64,000 bases of DNA from Microglena sp. YARC (lineage: Eukaryota > Chlorophyta > Chlorophyceae > Chlamydomonadales > Chlamydomonadaceae), in NCBI GenBank assembly GCA_022414725.1, contig CM039463.1:21562882-21626881 (forward strand). The letters run 5' to 3'. The notes under the pieces were generated by a model. The model saw only the letters and a program-made list of their open reading frames with translations, was not told the DNA's origin and did not search any database. Of the stretch, positions 1 to 9,537 are shown in pieces. The position numbers and the translations under genes are program-made. Within the stretch, counting starts at the first letter, position 1. The number at the start of each line of letters is the position of its first letter.

Positions 1-931
1 TAGGGGGGAGGGGACGAGGGAGGGATGAGAGCAGAAGATCCTGGCTAGCCAGGTTGATGTGAGGGTTAGGACGGTACAGTCCAAAGGAGGAATCAGCACT
101 ATAAAAGTCCCGAGCATACTCCAGTCCTATGTTGACTTCTATCATTGAAGAGAGGTCAGCCACAGAAAGGGGGTGATGCTGGGGTGGCCCTGGAGGCTGG
201 ATAAGCTTGATGTGGACTGGGGGGTGAGGGGAACGGGAAAGGTGGTGGAAGTAGAAGGAAGATGAATCCCCAAAAGTGTGCTCGAGGATAGGTAGAGCTT
301 TGAGCATTGGAGCAAGGAGTTGCTGCCAAGCAAGTGTTGCTGCTAATGCCTTAGCCTTGGCTATGTTGAGGCGTGCCAGGAAAGAAATTGCATCGGGGGA
401 GAAATGCACCTGTGAGAATTCCTTCCGGGCATCGTCCTCTGCTAAGCGGGCGGCACACTGGCGGGCACGACGATGCTTCTTGTAAATAGCCCAAATGCTG
501 GTGCGAATAACCTCCTTCATGTTGTCCCATTTCGTGACGATGTCTGAATCGGGTAAGAGGTTTAGGAGGAGGGATTGCGAAGCGATGATGTTCTTGAGCT
601 CATCACAAGCTTCTGGAATGTTGAGGAGGAGGAGGGGGAACCCTTGCAGCCCTTGGCCCTTGGGTGGAGCGTGGCCTAGGAAGGAGAGGGTTATAGACAC
701 AGGGCGGTGGTCAGAGATAAAGCCAGAGGTAGGGAGAATGGAGGAAGTGGCTGTGAAGAGGGCTAGGAGGGAGTCTGAAGCGAGCCAGCGGTCAAGCCTA
801 CCGCCCGATGAGGCTGGGATGCTCCAATGTGTGAAGTCTTTTGCAGTCGGGTGCTCATTCCGCCAGATGTCTTGAAGGCTGTAGGTATTCATGATGTCTG
901 CAAGGGGACGTGCCCCCTGCATGCGACTCAT
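1..931 (-). pseudogene. LINE-A ORF2 fragment: endonuclease C-terminus into RT N-terminal region
   Basis: One open minus-strand frame of about 310 codons runs from near 931 off the left edge. It carries the AP-endonuclease motif SDHRPV and then the linker WAIYKKHRRARQ that leads toward the RT. The same protein segment recurs on the plus strand at 39723-40260, where it continues into the RT core, so the identity as LINE ORF2 is firm. The endonuclease would nick target DNA for target-primed reverse transcription. The upstream (N-terminal) half of the domain lies at 986-1600, separated by a LINE tail insertion. No stop is seen in this piece, unlike most LINE pieces in the window; whether the element is intact beyond position 1 cannot be seen. 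Confidence 0.85.
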
Positions 932-985
932 TTTATCAGTTGCGCCTTTTCCTGGTTCCCCCCTTTGTAAAAAAAAAAAAAAAAA
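932..985 (+). mobile_element. 54-bp LINE-A 3'-tail insertion
   Basis: This short block starts inside the terminal hairpin loop of LINE-A (TTTATCAGTTGCGCC), runs to TTTGT and ends in about 17 A. It interrupts ORF2 where the parallel copy at 3471-3490 reads uninterrupted from GCGACTCAT into CAATATTGAG. It is a severely 5'-truncated insertion in the orientation opposite to its host LINE. Confidence 0.8.
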
Positions 986-1183
986 TGGATGCAATATTGA
1001 GTCTGTCAGGAGGGTAGACTGCTCCTAGGGGGTCAAGAATGCAGTTGAAGTCACCAACAACGAGAAGGAGGCGTCCGTCAGTGGGAAGGTTGGGACGCAC
1101 GCAGTTGAAAAAGAATTCTTCTCTGTCAGCAGCTTGGGCCGGAGCATAGACGCACAAAATGGTGATGACGGAGTCACCAAATG

Positions 1184-1214
<31 letters not shown>

Positions 1215-1597
1215 GGGGGGAACCAGGAAAAGGCGCAACTGATGAAACCTGATAAACCAATGAAAGCATCGATGCCTAGGATGCGGCCTGTTGTACCCAG
1301 GATAGGTCTTAGGACGGGATCTGTGATGGGGCAGTGAGGGCTTCATATCAGGATGCCTTCAGTGTGCCCTGTACCAGGGCAGAAGAAAAATCTTGCGCCT
1401 GGCCAGATTGCCCCCGCGCCTGGGAGGTGTTGAAGAAGGTCCTCGGGTGATGAGGTTGTCCTTACTTCAGTGAGCACTGCCATATCCACTCGCATTTCTC
1501 GAAGCCAAGAAATGTGCTCAAAGAGTTTAAGGGGTGTAAGTCCTTGCGCGTTGGTGCAGACAAAGGTACTCCCAGGACGGGCATGCTGTGCATTCAT
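986..1597 (-). pseudogene. LINE-A ORF2 start and N-terminal endonuclease half
   Basis: The minus strand from 1597 encodes the start of ORF2. MNAQHARPGST leads to TNAQGL (the catalytic Asn region of AP-type endonucleases), LTEV (the Glu motif) and GDFN. The C-terminal half with SDHRPV continues at 1-931. The ATG at 1597-1595 overlaps the TGA stop of ORF1 (1596-1594) as ATGA, so this start is chosen by position and by its distance to the catalytic Asn. The copy is broken by a minus-strand LINE tail at 1184-1255 and by a frame change near 1350. Confidence 0.85.
1184..1255 (-). mobile_element. About 72-bp LINE-A 3'-tail insertion
   Basis: A T-run of about 25 is followed by AACAAAGGGGGGAACC and the hairpin-loop sequence, which is the reverse complement of a LINE-A tail. 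Compared with the uninterrupted site at 3690-3710 (GTCACCAATGAAAGC), the flanks repeat CCAATG with one base difference. The 5' end of the insert holds a partial repeat of the loop (GATGAAACC then GATAAACC), as if the reverse transcriptase had slipped or jumped before finishing. Confidence 0.8.
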
Positions 1598-2163
1598 TCG
1601 TGTTCTCCCCTGGTGTGATCCCGGCTTGTGTTGCCGCTGATATTTAAGCGTGCAGATTTGCGGGTTGACCGAGGGGACATTTCAGAGAGAGAGGTGCTGG
1701 GGAGAGAGACTGCCCACAAGGGCTGTTGGTCTTCTGGGACTGTCCGAGTTCTCTTACGAGAGTGGACAACCTGTTGAAGAGGGGTGGCCTGTAAGGGGTG
1801 AACGGCCTGAAGAGAGGACGTCAGCACGTGAAGTGGAAGGGGGGGTGGCAGGAGGAGTCAAGAGAAGGGTAGAAGGAGCAGGGAAGGGTAGAAGGAGGTG
1901 GTATCTGGGGGGGTGTATGCTCCAAGGGCCGAGTGGATGTCAAGGCTAGGCGAAGAAAGAGAGGGGATAGATGAGGGAGAGGGAGGAGTAGGGAGGAGCA
2001 GGGAGGCCAAGTCTTCGCGTGGGGATGGAGAGGGAGGAAGAGAAGAAGGGGAGGGGATGAGACAGATAAAAAAGGGTTCGGAGAACTCTTCGTTGTCACC
2101 GCTGTCACTATCAATAACAGGTTAGATGCCAAATCGGAGGGGGGCTGGGCTGCAGTCTCCCCA

Positions 2164-2286
2164 GCAGCTAGGACACGAGGAGTGTCCTGTAGTGAACCAA
2201 GTCGTGATGCATGTGAAGTGAAAGGAGTGCGCACAAGGTGTCCAATAAGGGGTCTCGGTCCCAAAGGGGTTGAGACAAATGGGGCA
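2164..2286 (-). other. RING-H2 zinc finger in LINE-A ORF1 (copy 1)
   Basis: The translated segment has eight ligands spaced C-x2-C-x13-C-x-H-x2-H-x2-C-x11-C-x2-C, with CPIC at the start, CAHSFHFTC in the middle and CPSC at the end. A Trp lies four residues after the sixth ligand, as in classical RING-H2 fingers. All eight ligands are present despite frame damage on both sides. Confidence 0.9.
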
Positions 2287-2402
2287 GCAAAGCGGATCAT
2301 GCTGGGTGTCTGATAGAGAGTCCAGATCGCTGGTGGCTGGAGGGGGGTGGATGATGGCGGAGAGAGGTAAGGGAGGGGTGTGGGAAGGTCGTCGGGTGGC
2401 CA

Positions 2403-2413
2403 TTTTTTTTTTT
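2403..2413 (-). other. T11 run inserted into ORF1
   Basis: The duplicate copy at 17131-17140 reads GCCATTGGGCTGG. Here the same place reads GCCA, then 11 T, then GGCTGG. On the LINE sense strand this is an A-run. It may be a poly(A)-only insertion or simple slippage. It shifts the ORF1 frame just upstream of the RING. Confidence 0.5.
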
Positions 2414-2985
2414 GGCTGGAGGAAGAGGGAGGGGCAGGATAGGGAGGGAGGTGAATAGGAAGGGGACAGGGATGGGCAGGAGGAGTCTGGTTTGCTCTTG
2501 AGATGGCAGCAGCACTAGCAGCAGCTGCTGCATCAGAGATGGTACGGGGGTTGGGAGCGATTGGTCTGCGAGGGGAAGGGGCGGCGGAGATAGGAGGGTC
2601 TTGAGCTGGGGTAGAGGGAGACTCTGGAGGAGCTGAGTTATAGGGGGCTGGAGAGGGGGATGAGGATAAGGGGGGAGCGACAGGGGAAGATGGAGACTCT
2701 AGAGTTAGTGGGTAGCGCAGAGGGGGGGGGGATGCTATAGGAGATTGTGTGGGTACCAAAGCTGTTGCTGTGGGTGTCAACACTGAGTCTGCTACTTTTG
2801 GTGTCAAAACATCTGCTGCTGTAGGAAGATCCGATTCCTCTGCCGGTGGCAAAGCTGTGTAAGCCAGTGCAGGTGTTAAAGCAAGTGATGCTGATATTGT
2901 AGCCAATGCAGCGGGTGCTAAAGCCGAGACCGATGTTGCTGTCGTTGGTGGCTGAACCAAGGCTCCTACTTAAGGTGCCTGTGCT

Positions 2986-4158
2986 AGTGCAGCTTGATTT
3001 TGTAAAGGAGTCAATTTTTTTGTTGTTGTTTTTAAATAGCCCAACAACTCGTGTGAATAACCTCCTTCATGGTATTCCATTCTGTGACGATGTCTGAATC
3101 GGGTAAGAGGTTCAGGATGAGGGAACACGAAGCGATGATGTTCTTGAGCTCATCACATGCTTCTGGAATGTTGAGGAGGAGGAGGGAGAAACCTTGCAGC
3201 CCTTGGCCCCTGGGTGGAGCATGGCCTAGGAAGGAGAGGGTTATAGACACAGGGCGGTGGTCAGAGATAAAGCCAGAGGTAGGGAGAATGGAGGAAGTGG
3301 CCGTGAAGAGGGCTAGGAGGGAATCTAAAGCCAGCCAGCGGTCAAGCCTACCGCCCGATGAGGCTGGGATGCTCCAATGTGTGAAGTCTTTGGCAGCCGG
3401 GTGCGCGTTCTGCCAGATGTCTTGAAGGCTGTAGGTATTCATGATGTCTGCAAGGAGAGGTGCCCCCTGCATGCGACTCATGGGATCAATATTGAGTCTG
3501 TGAGGAGGGTAGACTGCATCGAGGGGGTCAAGAATGCAGTTGAAGTCACTAACAACGAGAAGGAGGCGTCCGTCAGTGGGAAGGTTGGGACGAATGCAGT
3601 TGAAAAATAAGTCTTCTCTTTTTGTTTTTCCTTCCCTGTTAGAAGCTTGGGCCGGAGCATAGACGCACAAAATGGTGATGACGGAGTCACCAATGAAAGC
3701 ATCGATGCCTGGAATGCGGCCTGTGGACCCAGGATAGGTCTTAGGACGGATCTGTGATGGGCAGTGAGGGCTTAATATCAGGATGAGGCCTTCAGTGTGC
3801 CCTGTCCCAGGACAAAAGTAAAATCTTGCTCCTGGCCAGATTTCCCCCGCGCCTGGGAGGTGTTGAAGAAGGTCCTCGTGTGATGAGGTTGTCTTTACTT
3901 CAGTGAGCATTGCCATATCCACTCGCGTTTCTCAAAGCCAAGAAATGTGCTCAAAGAGTTGAAGGGGTGCAAGTCCTAGCGCGTTGGTGCAGGCAATGGT
4001 ACTCCCATAAGGGGCATGCTGTGCATTTATTCGTGTCCTCCCCTGGTGCAATCCGGCTTGTGTTGCCGCTGATATTTAAGCGTGCAGATTTGCGGGTTGA
4101 CCGAGGGTACATTTCAGAGAGAGAGGTGCTGGGAAGTGGGACTTCCCACCAGGGCTTT
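2986..4158 (-). pseudogene. Second LINE-A endonuclease fragment fused to ORF1 interior
   Basis: The minus strand 3922-3032 is open for about 297 codons and covers the endonuclease from LTEV through a DFN motif (here VSDFN rather than VGDFN) to SDHRPV. It then runs into the linker and stops at TSCWAI. At about 3031-3040 the linker jumps directly into the ORF1 interior (KKLTPLQNQ reading), joining two LINE pieces in an order that no single element has. Upstream of 3922 a TGA replaces the CGA codon seen in copy 1. At 4158 the fragment abuts the poly(A) of another LINE-A. The same junctions recur at 17754-18881. Confidence 0.85.
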
Positions 4159-4185
4159 TTTTGTTTTTGTTTTGTTTTTTCTATT

Positions 4186-4236
4186 ACAAAGGGGGGAACC
4201 AGGAAAAGGCGCAACTGATAAAACCTAGCCCTTTGT
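4186..4236 (-). other. LINE-A 3'-terminal hairpin
   Basis: On the sense strand ACAAAGGG pairs with CCCTTTGT next to the A-tail. An inner stem CTAGG pairs with CCTGG (one G-U), separated by a 5-nt bulge TTCCC on one side and a 20-nt loop. Intact copies lie at 18904-18954 and 20277-20327, and a plus-strand copy with small changes at 63441-63493. Hairpins of this kind recruit the RT in several LINE families; the role here is inferred. Confidence 0.75.
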
Positions 4237-4533
4237 GACCAAGGAGAAAAGACCAAAGAAAAAGACATGAACGGCTAAGGGACAGACACCACCTGGGCGA
4301 CTAAAGGGACAAAGGAGGACAGGAACAGAAGACAAACAAACCAGAGAGGCAAGGAAGAAGCCAAAAACAGGAAGCCCAAGAGAAGGGGCTAGGACTACTA
4401 AGAAAAAAGACCAATGAAGGGGGGGGCCATAACATTGCAATCTCTAACAGTCACCGGATCAGAAGACTGAAAGAGGAGATGCAAAACTAAGGAGGACGAA
4501 AAGGACAACTATGCGAGAAACTAAGAGAAAAAA

Positions 4534-4558
4534 GGGGGGGGTGGGGGGGGGGGGGGGG
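4534..4558 (-). repeat. Poly-C tract (sense) in LINE-A 3' UTR
   Basis: An almost pure G run on the plus strand (C on the LINE sense strand), broken by one T, is flanked by CTAAGG-rich repeats. The tract recurs at the same place in the other LINE-A 3' UTRs: near 20636-20670, 42727-42753, 55250-55270, 55679-55697 and, on the plus strand, about 63070-63115. Length and interruptions differ between copies. Confidence 0.85.
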
Positions 4559-4758
4559 ACTAAGGAGGCAACTGAGAGGCAACTAAGGAGGCAACTAAGG
4601 GTGAAACTGAACTAGGGGAAGCAAACTAAGGGAGAAACTGCAAAAAACAAGCCAAAAGCAGGAGGCAACCAGAAAAGAAGAAAGACAACTGGAAGCAAAG
4701 CGAAAACCTAAAAGACTGGTCTGGGCAGGTAAACAACAGGAATGAAGACAGAGACAGT

Positions 4759-5135
4759 ATCAAGATCTAGATCTTGATCTGGATCTTAGCGCAGATCTGG
4801 ACCTTGACCTTGTTCCAGATCTAGCCCCAGATCTGGAACGCTGTCGAGTGCTGTGTCCAAATCTGGAACCTGATCCTGATCTGGGGCAGGGTCTAGATCT
4901 TGGGCTTGGGCTGGATCTAGGTAAGGGTCAAGATCGGGGCCTAGAGCTGGGCTTGGCTGGACCTAGGTCAGGTCTAGATCAGGGTCTAGAGCTCGGGAAT
5001 GGGCTGGGTCTAGGTCAGGGTCTAGAGCAAGGTCTTATCCAGTAATGGGCTGGATCTGGGACAGGGTCTAGATCAGGGTCTAGAACTAGGGCTTGGGCTG
5101 GGTCTGGGATTGGGTCTGGGATTGTAGGGAGCGCT
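4759..5135 (-). repeat. Degenerate GATCTA/GACCTA repeat in LINE-A 3' UTR
   Basis: Short units such as AGATCT, GGTCTAGAT and GGGCTGG recur over nearly 400 bp. On the sense strand one frame reads as Asp-Pro-Leu-Asp repeats. ORF2 stops upstream at 5267, so this is most simply 3' UTR. Parallel copies lie at about 27560-27930, 42955-43320, 55900-56290 and, on plus, 62500-62870. Confidence 0.8.
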
Positions 5136-5266
5136 GGGGCCATGGGGATTGTCATTTCCATGGTGCGGTATCAGGCTCCTGGTCACCGGGAGTGACCCCA
5201 ATCATGGTGCAAAAGATCGGGGGGTGGCCCATAAGCTTGCAAAGGAAGCCACTGTGAGAGAGCAAT

Positions 5267-6676
5267 CTAGGCCACGCCACCAATCTTGTCAGAAGGCGCC
5301 ATTATCAAGGTGTCAAAGATCCGTCTGGGTGCGCATCCAGTCCTTGGCGATGGCTTGGTGTAGGTGGCCAAGGGCAAGGCAGATAGCCTTGTGGTGAAGG
5401 GGCTCAGAATGGTCCAGTCTGTCAGCCCGGGACGAACGGACCTGCCATATCGCGCCAAGGTGGTTATACGCAGGAAGGACCACAAGCGTAGGGTAGAGGG
5501 AGGAGGGGGTGTCCCGGGCCAAAGGGTGATGTCGTCACCGAGGAGGAAGAAGGGGCAACGAGGAAGGCGCTGCCCACCGGTGAGGGTCTCCCAAGTGGAA
5601 AGGAGCCAGTCTATGACAGGGGCAGAATCAGGGCATTCCAAGAAAGCGTGAGACATTGTGTCAGCAGTGTGCAGCTGCAAGCAGTCAGGGCTGGAGCAGA
5701 CTATGGAGGGGGGGTCGTCTTGGTTGACCCGTTGGAAGCGTCCTCGTACATGAGCAAGGAACGCATTGCAGCCCAGGGTGCCATGAAGCAAGCTCCGGCA
5801 AGTGATGGTATAAGGACGGTGGAGAGTCTTGTCAGCGAGGCGTACCCACACCTGCGAAAAGCCTGCACGTAGAGGGAGGGAGACTTGAGGTTCGTCCTGT
5901 CTTTGAGCAGTTCTCTCCGCTGGGCCTGGACGGGAGGGGCGGACACGTTGTAAGTCCACCCAAGCGTTCTGTGGGAGGTCTTCAGGGGAGGGGACTGGAA
6001 TAGGGGTGACAACGAGCGCTCTCTCTGTTGCTGAGGCAATCCATCGGGATTCAAGACCACGGAGGCTATGCAGGTCAGGGTTAGTGCTAGGGTGAGTGTC
6101 CAAGGTGGAGGGGGGTAGAATGCTCCACAGCCTGGGCCAAGCAGCACGTTCCTCGCTGTAACCTGGCACAAAATGGTGGGAACTGGGGCTTTGTTGCATG
6201 ATATGTTGGTGAAGAAGGGCCTGCCGTGCTTGGCGCACAGAGAGTTCAAGAAGGTTCACCTCAGTATCATCATGGAGGTGGAGACCCCAAGTTGTTGGGT
6301 CCAATTGGAGGTCCTCCCAAAGACCAACCAGCCATGGTTCCAAGAGCTCTTGCCTCTGGTGGGGGGGGAGGCCTTGCTGGATCAGCTGCTCCTCAAAGTC
6401 TGCCCGTAACCATGCTTCTCGAGGTTTCTTGCGTAGGGTGATGAGCGCAGCTTGGGGGTGTCCTTGGGGGGGAAGGGCAGGAAGGGTGAGAGGGTGTAAC
6501 CGGCCAGAGGGCCAGACCTCCCAAAGACGGTCCTCTCCAGTGAGGGGATCTGGCCCCTCTGCAAGGGGACCAGCAGGGGCCACAGCGGGAAAGAGTTTCC
6601 ATTTGGGAGGTGGAAGTTCAGGAAGGAGGACAGCATCCCGCCAGGGGTCTGGCAGAGAGGAGAGGATGAAGTCTAG
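5267..6676 (-). pseudogene. LINE-A ORF2, C-terminal region with Cys/His finger
   Basis: About 470 open codons on the minus strand, from LDFILSSLPDPW to the stop after KIGGVA. Roughly two thirds along, WVRLADKTLHRPYTITCRSL leads into a Cys/His cluster (CSSPDC, then H-x4-C in SHAFLECP) and WLLSTWE. This resembles the zf-RVT region found after the RT in plant-type LINEs. The function is probably nucleic-acid binding during reverse transcription. The 5' truncation removes EN and RT. No frameshift is seen in this piece, making it one of the best-preserved ORF2 C-termini in the window. Confidence 0.85.
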
Positions 6677-6976
6677 GTTTTTTGTTTGCTTTTTCCCGGA
6701 CCTGTTTATTAGTAGCATGCCCTGCTTTGGTCTTCTTCCTTACAGAGCTTGCTGGTCTGCATTGGAGAAGAAGTGGCATCCTACTTGACAGCTGAGCTGG
6801 CACGCCTGTATGCTGATGGAGTGATGCCCTGATGCGCTGGACTGTTATAGGAGTGATGCCCTGTACCGTGTTGTATCTTGCGTCTGCAGGTTCAGGAGGC
6901 TTACTTAGGAGCTACATAGTTTTTGTTACCTTGTGACTGCTACCTTTGAACCGTAGACATGCCGCGTTCTGGTTGT
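6677..6976 (+). mobile_element. LINE-B 3' region, left part, split by Copia-1
   Basis: The sequence from TTTTTTGTTTGC to GTTCTGGTTGT matches the LINE-B 3' region at 30300-30597. It contains the first of the GAGCTTGCTG...GGAGTGATGCCCTG modules. It resumes at 13823 after the Copia-1 insertion. No ORF is present. The left boundary meets LINE-A ORF2 at 6676, a 5'-truncation point. Confidence 0.85.
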
Positions 6977-7278
6977 TGTCAGCATGAATTGCGGTGCTCT
7001 CACGCGTTTTATGACTTGGTGACTACTTATGTACTTCCTTAGAACTATCGGTCCTGACAGTACTATGTCAGCTTACTGTTGACTGCGTCATCGGTTCTTC
7101 TGACACGCGCTGTCTAACCTGTACCCTGATCAGGTTCCAGGCTACCGCCCCCCTTTCCTCCGCTGGTGTCCCTTTATGGTTCCACTATCTTTTGTAATAT
7201 TTATTCTCGTCTCCGCATTTATAGATTGGCGTGCTGCACACACTAAGTCCACTCTCCGGAGTGTTATCCAAGCTGATA
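6977..7278 (+). repeat. Copia-1 5' LTR
   Basis: 302 bp with terminal inverted ends TGTCAGC...GCTGATA. The internal region starts with GGTTATACGG directly after it, a candidate primer-binding site whose first six bases equal those of Copia-2. Confidence 0.93.
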
Positions 7279-7315
7279 GGTTATACGGTCCCTCATTTAC
7301 TACCACTGCTTTGCG

Positions 7316-9471
7316 ATGCAACTTCCGCGAGGGCCTCCCGCTAATTTTGAGAAACTCCACGACAAGAATGGAGAATCTTGGACGCGCGGGATGCGCAGTG
7401 TCATTATCAGCAATGGCTGCGACTGTGTCCTTCCTAAGGAGGACCCGGGTCCTCTTGATGATTGGCTAGACGTCTGTGCACCAGCTGCCTCTGCTAGCGG
7501 TCATGAGAGTCCTTCCGCCATCGTGGAAGTAACCCCCCCCAATCAATCCTCCACCTTTACGGCTCCTTCTGCTACTGTCCGACGTCTCTCTCCTGAGATT
7601 GAGGACGTTCTGATGCGACTCTGCTGTGCTTCCACTCAGATTATCCAGTACGCAAGGGCGCCTCCTCCTCCTGATGCCCGTTTTGACTACGACTATCAAG
7701 AACTTGCTCGTCATCGCCGTGCAGATGGCTATGCTGATGACTCTGATGATGGTGATGAAGATCTGCAGAGTGCTATGAGTGGTGACTTCGGTGGAGTCAC
7801 TCCTTCCACTGCTACTCGAGTGTTCAATTCTACCGTCTCTCCTGTGTATGAGCCTCTGTCGGCACCTGCTCTTGCGCCTTCCCCGGAGTTTAAGCCTGAT
7901 CCAGTCTCTGCGCCTCTGCTTGCGCCCCTTCCACCTGTCCACCCGGAGGTGGCCAGGCCGTCTTTGATGCAGAAGTCTGCGTCTTTCACCTTGCCTCCGG
8001 ACCGAGGTCTGTCTGGCTACAATACTCGTGCTCGAGAGGCTTCTGCTGCTGCTGCTGGCCGCGCATCCTTTGCTGGCCCTTCGCAGGAGCCCCTCCCACC
8101 CCCGCCTCCGCCTGTGGAGCAGCCCCCTGCTCCTGGCCCTCCGCCATATGTGCCTCCTTCGCTGTCATGCGACTCCTGGGAGCATCTGCTCGATGGCGGA
8201 CATCCTCTGCGTCTATCCCTGCAGGAATGCCGTCTTATCCGCCAAGCTCAACATGCTGGGGAATCCTTGGACCGCACTCTGTAACGGTAGGCTGGATATG
8301 ACTGCACTCAGGCTATGGTTGATAGCAAGGGTCGCCCTAGGCCTAGGCGTGTGATGGCTTATTCTGAGCTAGGTCTAGAGTGTCGGGCTTTTCTGGGACC
8401 TGTTATGCCAGGGATTAACTACCCTCCTGCTAATGGTGTGACCTCTGGAGGGGTTGGGCGTAGGAACAGTGACCTGCGAGGTTACCAGTTTGTTAAGGTG
8501 CCACTCCCCTTTCTGTCCTGTTCGTCCTGATTTCGAGCTCATTGTGCGTGTTGCGCGTTCCCTAGATCTCATCAGGAACTTAGATGACCAGCGCGCTTAT
8601 GACGCTGGTCTTGCTGCTGAGTATTTTCTGGCGATTCGTGAGTCTTTAGCTCCTCGGTGTGCTCCTCCTGCTGCTGGAACTTCGGCTCTCATGGTGAGTC
8701 TAGTGTCGATCCTGCACTGTTGGGTTTCAGTGCGCTTACCCTACCCCGCCAAGAGTTCATGATCTTATCCATGATGCTTGCCAACATGACGGATGCCCTA
8801 GTCAAGGTGTATAGGGACTTTGCTTCACCTCGGGATATCTTTTTGCATATCCGGAGGCAGCAGTCCGATGCCCTTGCCTCGCGTGTCCCTCTCTTGCTGA
8901 AGGAGTATCATGCTTCGTCATGGGCACTCATGAGCACGTTGACGCTTTCTTTCGTCGGGTTCGCGGTATGTGCACTGACCTGCGCAGTGCTGGGTTTCCG
9001 CAGACTCAGCGTCACGCCATGGGCATTATAGTTCAAGGTGCGAGTCTGCCCCGGTTCGAAACGCTGCGGATTAAGTATGGTATCCTGATATACAACCAGC
9101 AACCTGTTGAGTACTGGTCCTGTCTAGAGGAATATAGGCAGCTAGATATTCTTAACATAGCGCTCCTCAGTCGGATTCCAGGCATCCTGGTTGGTCCCGG
9201 ACCGCTCCTCAGTTTCCTGCTAATGCTGCATTTCAGCGGCGGCAGAAGACTGGTGGTGGTTCTGGTCGAACAAGAGGCGCCTGGAATGCACCTGGGGACC
9301 ATGCCCCCACAAGGATGGTCACTCGGAGGACCGTTGCTGGACGAAAATTCCCTGCCCTGCGAAGGGTCCCTGGTCGTGCAGAACCAACGCTTCCTTCACC
9401 GTTGCCTGCTAACCTGGCCCTTCAGGTCACCTTACTCCAAAGCAATTGTCTTCCTTGCAGGCTCAAATTGA
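7316..9471 (+). pseudogene. Copia-1 gag
   Basis: An opening frame at 7316-8284 (322 codons) carries an acidic stretch (DDSDDGDED) and long Pro-rich segments and ends in a stop. Gag-like sequence resumes in other frames: a capsid-like helical region around 8750-8930, a segment HEHVDAFFRRVRGMC near 8930-9100, and a degenerate zinc-knuckle-like CPHKDGHSEDRCW near 9290-9340. At least two frameshifts separate these parts. Gag would form the particle that packages the RNA. Assignment rests on position between the 5' LTR and the protease and on the knuckle remnant; the N-terminal half matches no family I recognise. Confidence 0.65.
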
Positions 9472-9537
9472 TGGGTTTGCTATGCAGAAGTAGCAGGTAA
9501 GCCCTGTCCTATTCTCCTGCACTCTAGGTTCTCAAAT

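Larger units (their letters stand above)
1594..2985 (-). pseudogene. LINE-A ORF1, C-terminal part with RING-H2 finger (copy 1)
   Basis: Read on the minus strand, the protein is an Ala/Thr/Pro/Ser-rich region, then a Pro-rich stretch, then a RING-H2 finger at 2286-2164. After that come an acidic/Ser-rich segment and a basic C-terminus (SRKRTRT, RSTRKSARLN) ending at the TGA at 1596-1594 directly on the ORF2 start. LINE ORF1 proteins normally bind RNA and form the RNP; a RING suggests ubiquitin-ligase or zinc-dependent interaction activity (inference). The copy is damaged: a TAA lies near 2970, a T-run insertion at 2403-2413 shifts the frame, and a stop follows LRFGI just after the RING. Confidence 0.8.
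4158..6676 (-). mobile_element. 5'-truncated LINE-A, 3' UTR plus ORF2 C-terminal third
   Basis: A T-rich run at 4158-4185 (poly(A) on the sense strand) and the 51-nt terminal hairpin begin the element. The 3' UTR with a poly-C tract and a GATCTA-type repeat follows, then about 470 codons of ORF2 C-terminus. The element breaks off at 6676, where LINE-B 3' sequence starts. Target duplications cannot be read because the flanks are other rearranged LINE pieces. Confidence 0.88.

Noticed and set aside
495..875. Conserved plus-strand frames opposite the endonuclease (495-875, 3069-3425, 17791-18147)
   Set aside because: They are antisense to well-supported endonuclease coding sequence and are alike only because the sense copies are alike; no domain is recognisable.
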